DNA from: Vitis vinifera
Taxonomy: Eukaryota > Streptophyta > Magnoliopsida > Vitales > Vitaceae
Reading direction: 5' to 3'
Assembly (NCBI RefSeq): GCF_030704535.1
Contig: NC_081808.1
Location: 21,889,501-21,953,500, forward strand
DNA length: 64,000 bases
This document shows positions 62,113-64,000 of the stretch, piece after piece. Below the pieces are notes generated by a model that was not told the origin of the DNA, did no database searches, and was given only the letters and a program-made list of their open reading frames with translations. The translations under genes were made by a program, and so were the position numbers. How positions within the stretch are numbered: the first letter of the stretch is position 1; every line of letters starts with the position of its first letter.

Positions 62113-64000
62113 CAGGAGGAAAGGCATCCTGAAGGGGTCATGATGATGGTTCTAATAGTGAATTTGGTAAGGAGGAATTTCGATAATGTAGTGTTGTTTA
62201 AGCATCCTTGCTTCAAGTCAATCCATGTCACATCTCCCTTTTTGTCCTTCAAGCCTTGCCCATGGTTTTCATGATGGATTCGAGTGCTAAATGCATTGCG
62301 CTACCCTCAGTAACTATTAGGAAATGAAAGGCATTTTCACCTTGCATGATTCTGTCTGGGATTTTTCTTCTCTTGAATTAAAGTTGTTCATAATCAAGTG
62401 ACCCCCAGGTGATGATGGCAAACTCAATGAATAAGTTATTTCCATGTTTAGGCATTGAAAGTGGTCCTGCCAATAGTTGTATTAGTATTATCTCATTTGC
62501 TATTAAGGTCATGTTTGGAACGCTAGAAGATAGAATGTGGATGAGAAATTACTCTTATTCCCTTTCATTAATGAGTTTAGATCATAATTACATCTTATTT
62601 TTATTAAGATTTTGATTCTTTTTTTAGGGTTATTTTCACTCACCTCTACTTAGGATTTCTGCTAAATTCACTGGACTCTTAATAATTTGAAATTTCATCA
62701 AATCCCTTTTTGATTTTGAGTCAGAGAGAGGAGGTAAGTCAAAACAATAATTGAAAAGGAGATGAGAGGTGTTGACTAGCGGAACCACTAGTGGCCCGGG
62801 GCACATGGCCCCCTCAAATTCCCCCCAATCTCATGCATATATTTAATTTTGAAATTTAAAAATTTAATTTAACTTTTATCATGGATTCTTCTAACTTTTA
62901 GCGTTATATGTACTAATTTTATTATGACTCTTCTAACCATTTTTTTTTTTGTAATTTTGTATTAAATAATTTTTAAAATTGTATGTTCTCTTTAATTCTG
63001 AGTTAGATTTTAAAATATTTTTTTGAGACTTATTAAAAAATATCTAATTTAAAAATAAATTAAATAATTATATTAGATTGTGTGCTATTTAATCAGTCAC
63101 ATTATGGGGATATATTTAGCTTCAAAATTTTATTATGCTAATAGTGTCATTCTAATATTATCATATCATATAAAAGTTTAAGGAAAAAAATCTCATTATT
63201 TTTAATTAATTTTATACTTAGATTTTATTGATAACAATTTTTTAAAAAAATAGTGAAAAAAAAACATATTTCACATACAAAGACAAAATGTCTTAAAAAA
63301 TATCTTTTAGTTGTTTTGAATTATTTTCATTTGTTTTAAAAACAAAAATATGTAAAATGATTAAAAATAAAGTACGGTATATAAAAGTTTTTTTTAAAAA
63401 ACAAATTTTTGTTTTACAAAATTTGAGAAAACAATTTTAAAAATTGTTTTTGAAAATATTTAGTCTTTTTTAAAAGTCCTTTTGATTATTATTATGAAAT
63501 CTAAGTTTTTATATACGAATATGCATATTTCAATATCATGTCCTCTCTTACCAAAATCTATGGCCTCGTCTTTGGCGGTATTTAAAGAAATTTCAAACTA
63601 ATAAGAAGTGGGCTTATTGAATCAAAACTTTAGGAAAAAATGAATGAAATTATCCTTACGTGAGATTATGATTCATCCTATTCTTGCGTTGTTGGAAAGA
63701 TAATGTAAAATTGGCTTCATGTGGAGGGTATGGTTGAGGCATCAAATTGGTTATTGGCGGAATCAAAGCTTGTTGAGCACGTATCTACTTTATTAGCTAT
63801 AATGGTCCGGTTTTGGTGCTAACAAACAATCTGATGTGATGGGGTTTTCAAATGTAAGAGTAGGAGCAATCATTTCCCGAATCCCAACCTCAATCTACCC
63901 AACAACCATGTCCCCCTGGCGTGCATGGGCATGCAACATATTGAGGGATCGACTGTGATGGGTTAATAGAATGAAACAAACAGGGGCATAGATTGTGGTG
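62113..64000. other. Peroxidase upstream region and AT-rich end of window
   Basis: 62113-62700 is the likely peroxidase promoter. An AT-rich stretch follows, with a C-rich patch at 62790-62830 ('gcccggggcacatggcccc') and, at 63250-63480, a partial reverse copy of the 'aaaaacaattttaaaaa' MITE-like family. No gene is supported up to the window edge. Confidence 0.5.

Overview
The window is nuclear DNA from a dicot plant, most likely a grapevine (Vitis) or a close relative. The evidence is spliced genes with short GT-AG introns, AT-rich intergenic DNA packed with old LTR retrotransposons and MITEs, a plant nuclear tRNA gene, and plant-only protein families (an FD-type bZIP and a class III peroxidase). 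The species is inferred from general resemblance; no search was run.

Layout. 1-4.86 kb: repeats, with two reverse copies of an LTR-like family ('family A'), a fresh 93-bp tandem duplication and a Ty1/copia RNase H relic. 4.86 kb: tRNA-Glu(UUC), minus strand. 6.5-7.6 kb: an FD flowering-time bZIP gene, minus strand, three exons. 7.6-12.9 kb: non-repetitive intergenic DNA. 12.9-20.1 kb: a LARP1-type La-motif gene, minus strand, six exons with one 4.8-kb intron. 20.1-48.7 kb: a gene-free transposon block. It holds a MITE, a decayed minus-sense Ty1/copia element (about 23.09-29.49 kb) carrying several odd repeat arrays, nested solo-LTR-like copies, an Athila/Tat-like Ty3/gypsy relic split by an insertion, a copia-type gag relic and more MITEs. 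48.8-53.9 kb: a USP-fold gene, minus strand, five exons. 54.6-55.5 kb: a MITE split by a solo LTR. 57.8-59.7 kb: a METTL23-like methyltransferase, plus strand, seven exons. 60.7-62.05 kb: a class III peroxidase close to Arabidopsis PRX64, minus strand, four exons, convergent with the methyltransferase. The rest is AT-rich.

The five protein genes work independently: floral transition, mRNA binding, small-molecule or stress signalling, protein methylation, and cell-wall oxidation. Every exon set was checked by hand: reading phase closes across all junctions, and all introns are GT-AG except FD intron 1. At the position required by the bZIP frame, that intron starts with GA.

The most unusual structure is at 27.88-29.09 kb, inside the decayed copia element. 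It is an array of about 28 short inverted repeats (arms such as ATAGC/GCTAT and ATAAC/GTTAT around a TTCNG-like centre) whose arms co-vary between copies. It occupies the place where gag and protease would be expected.
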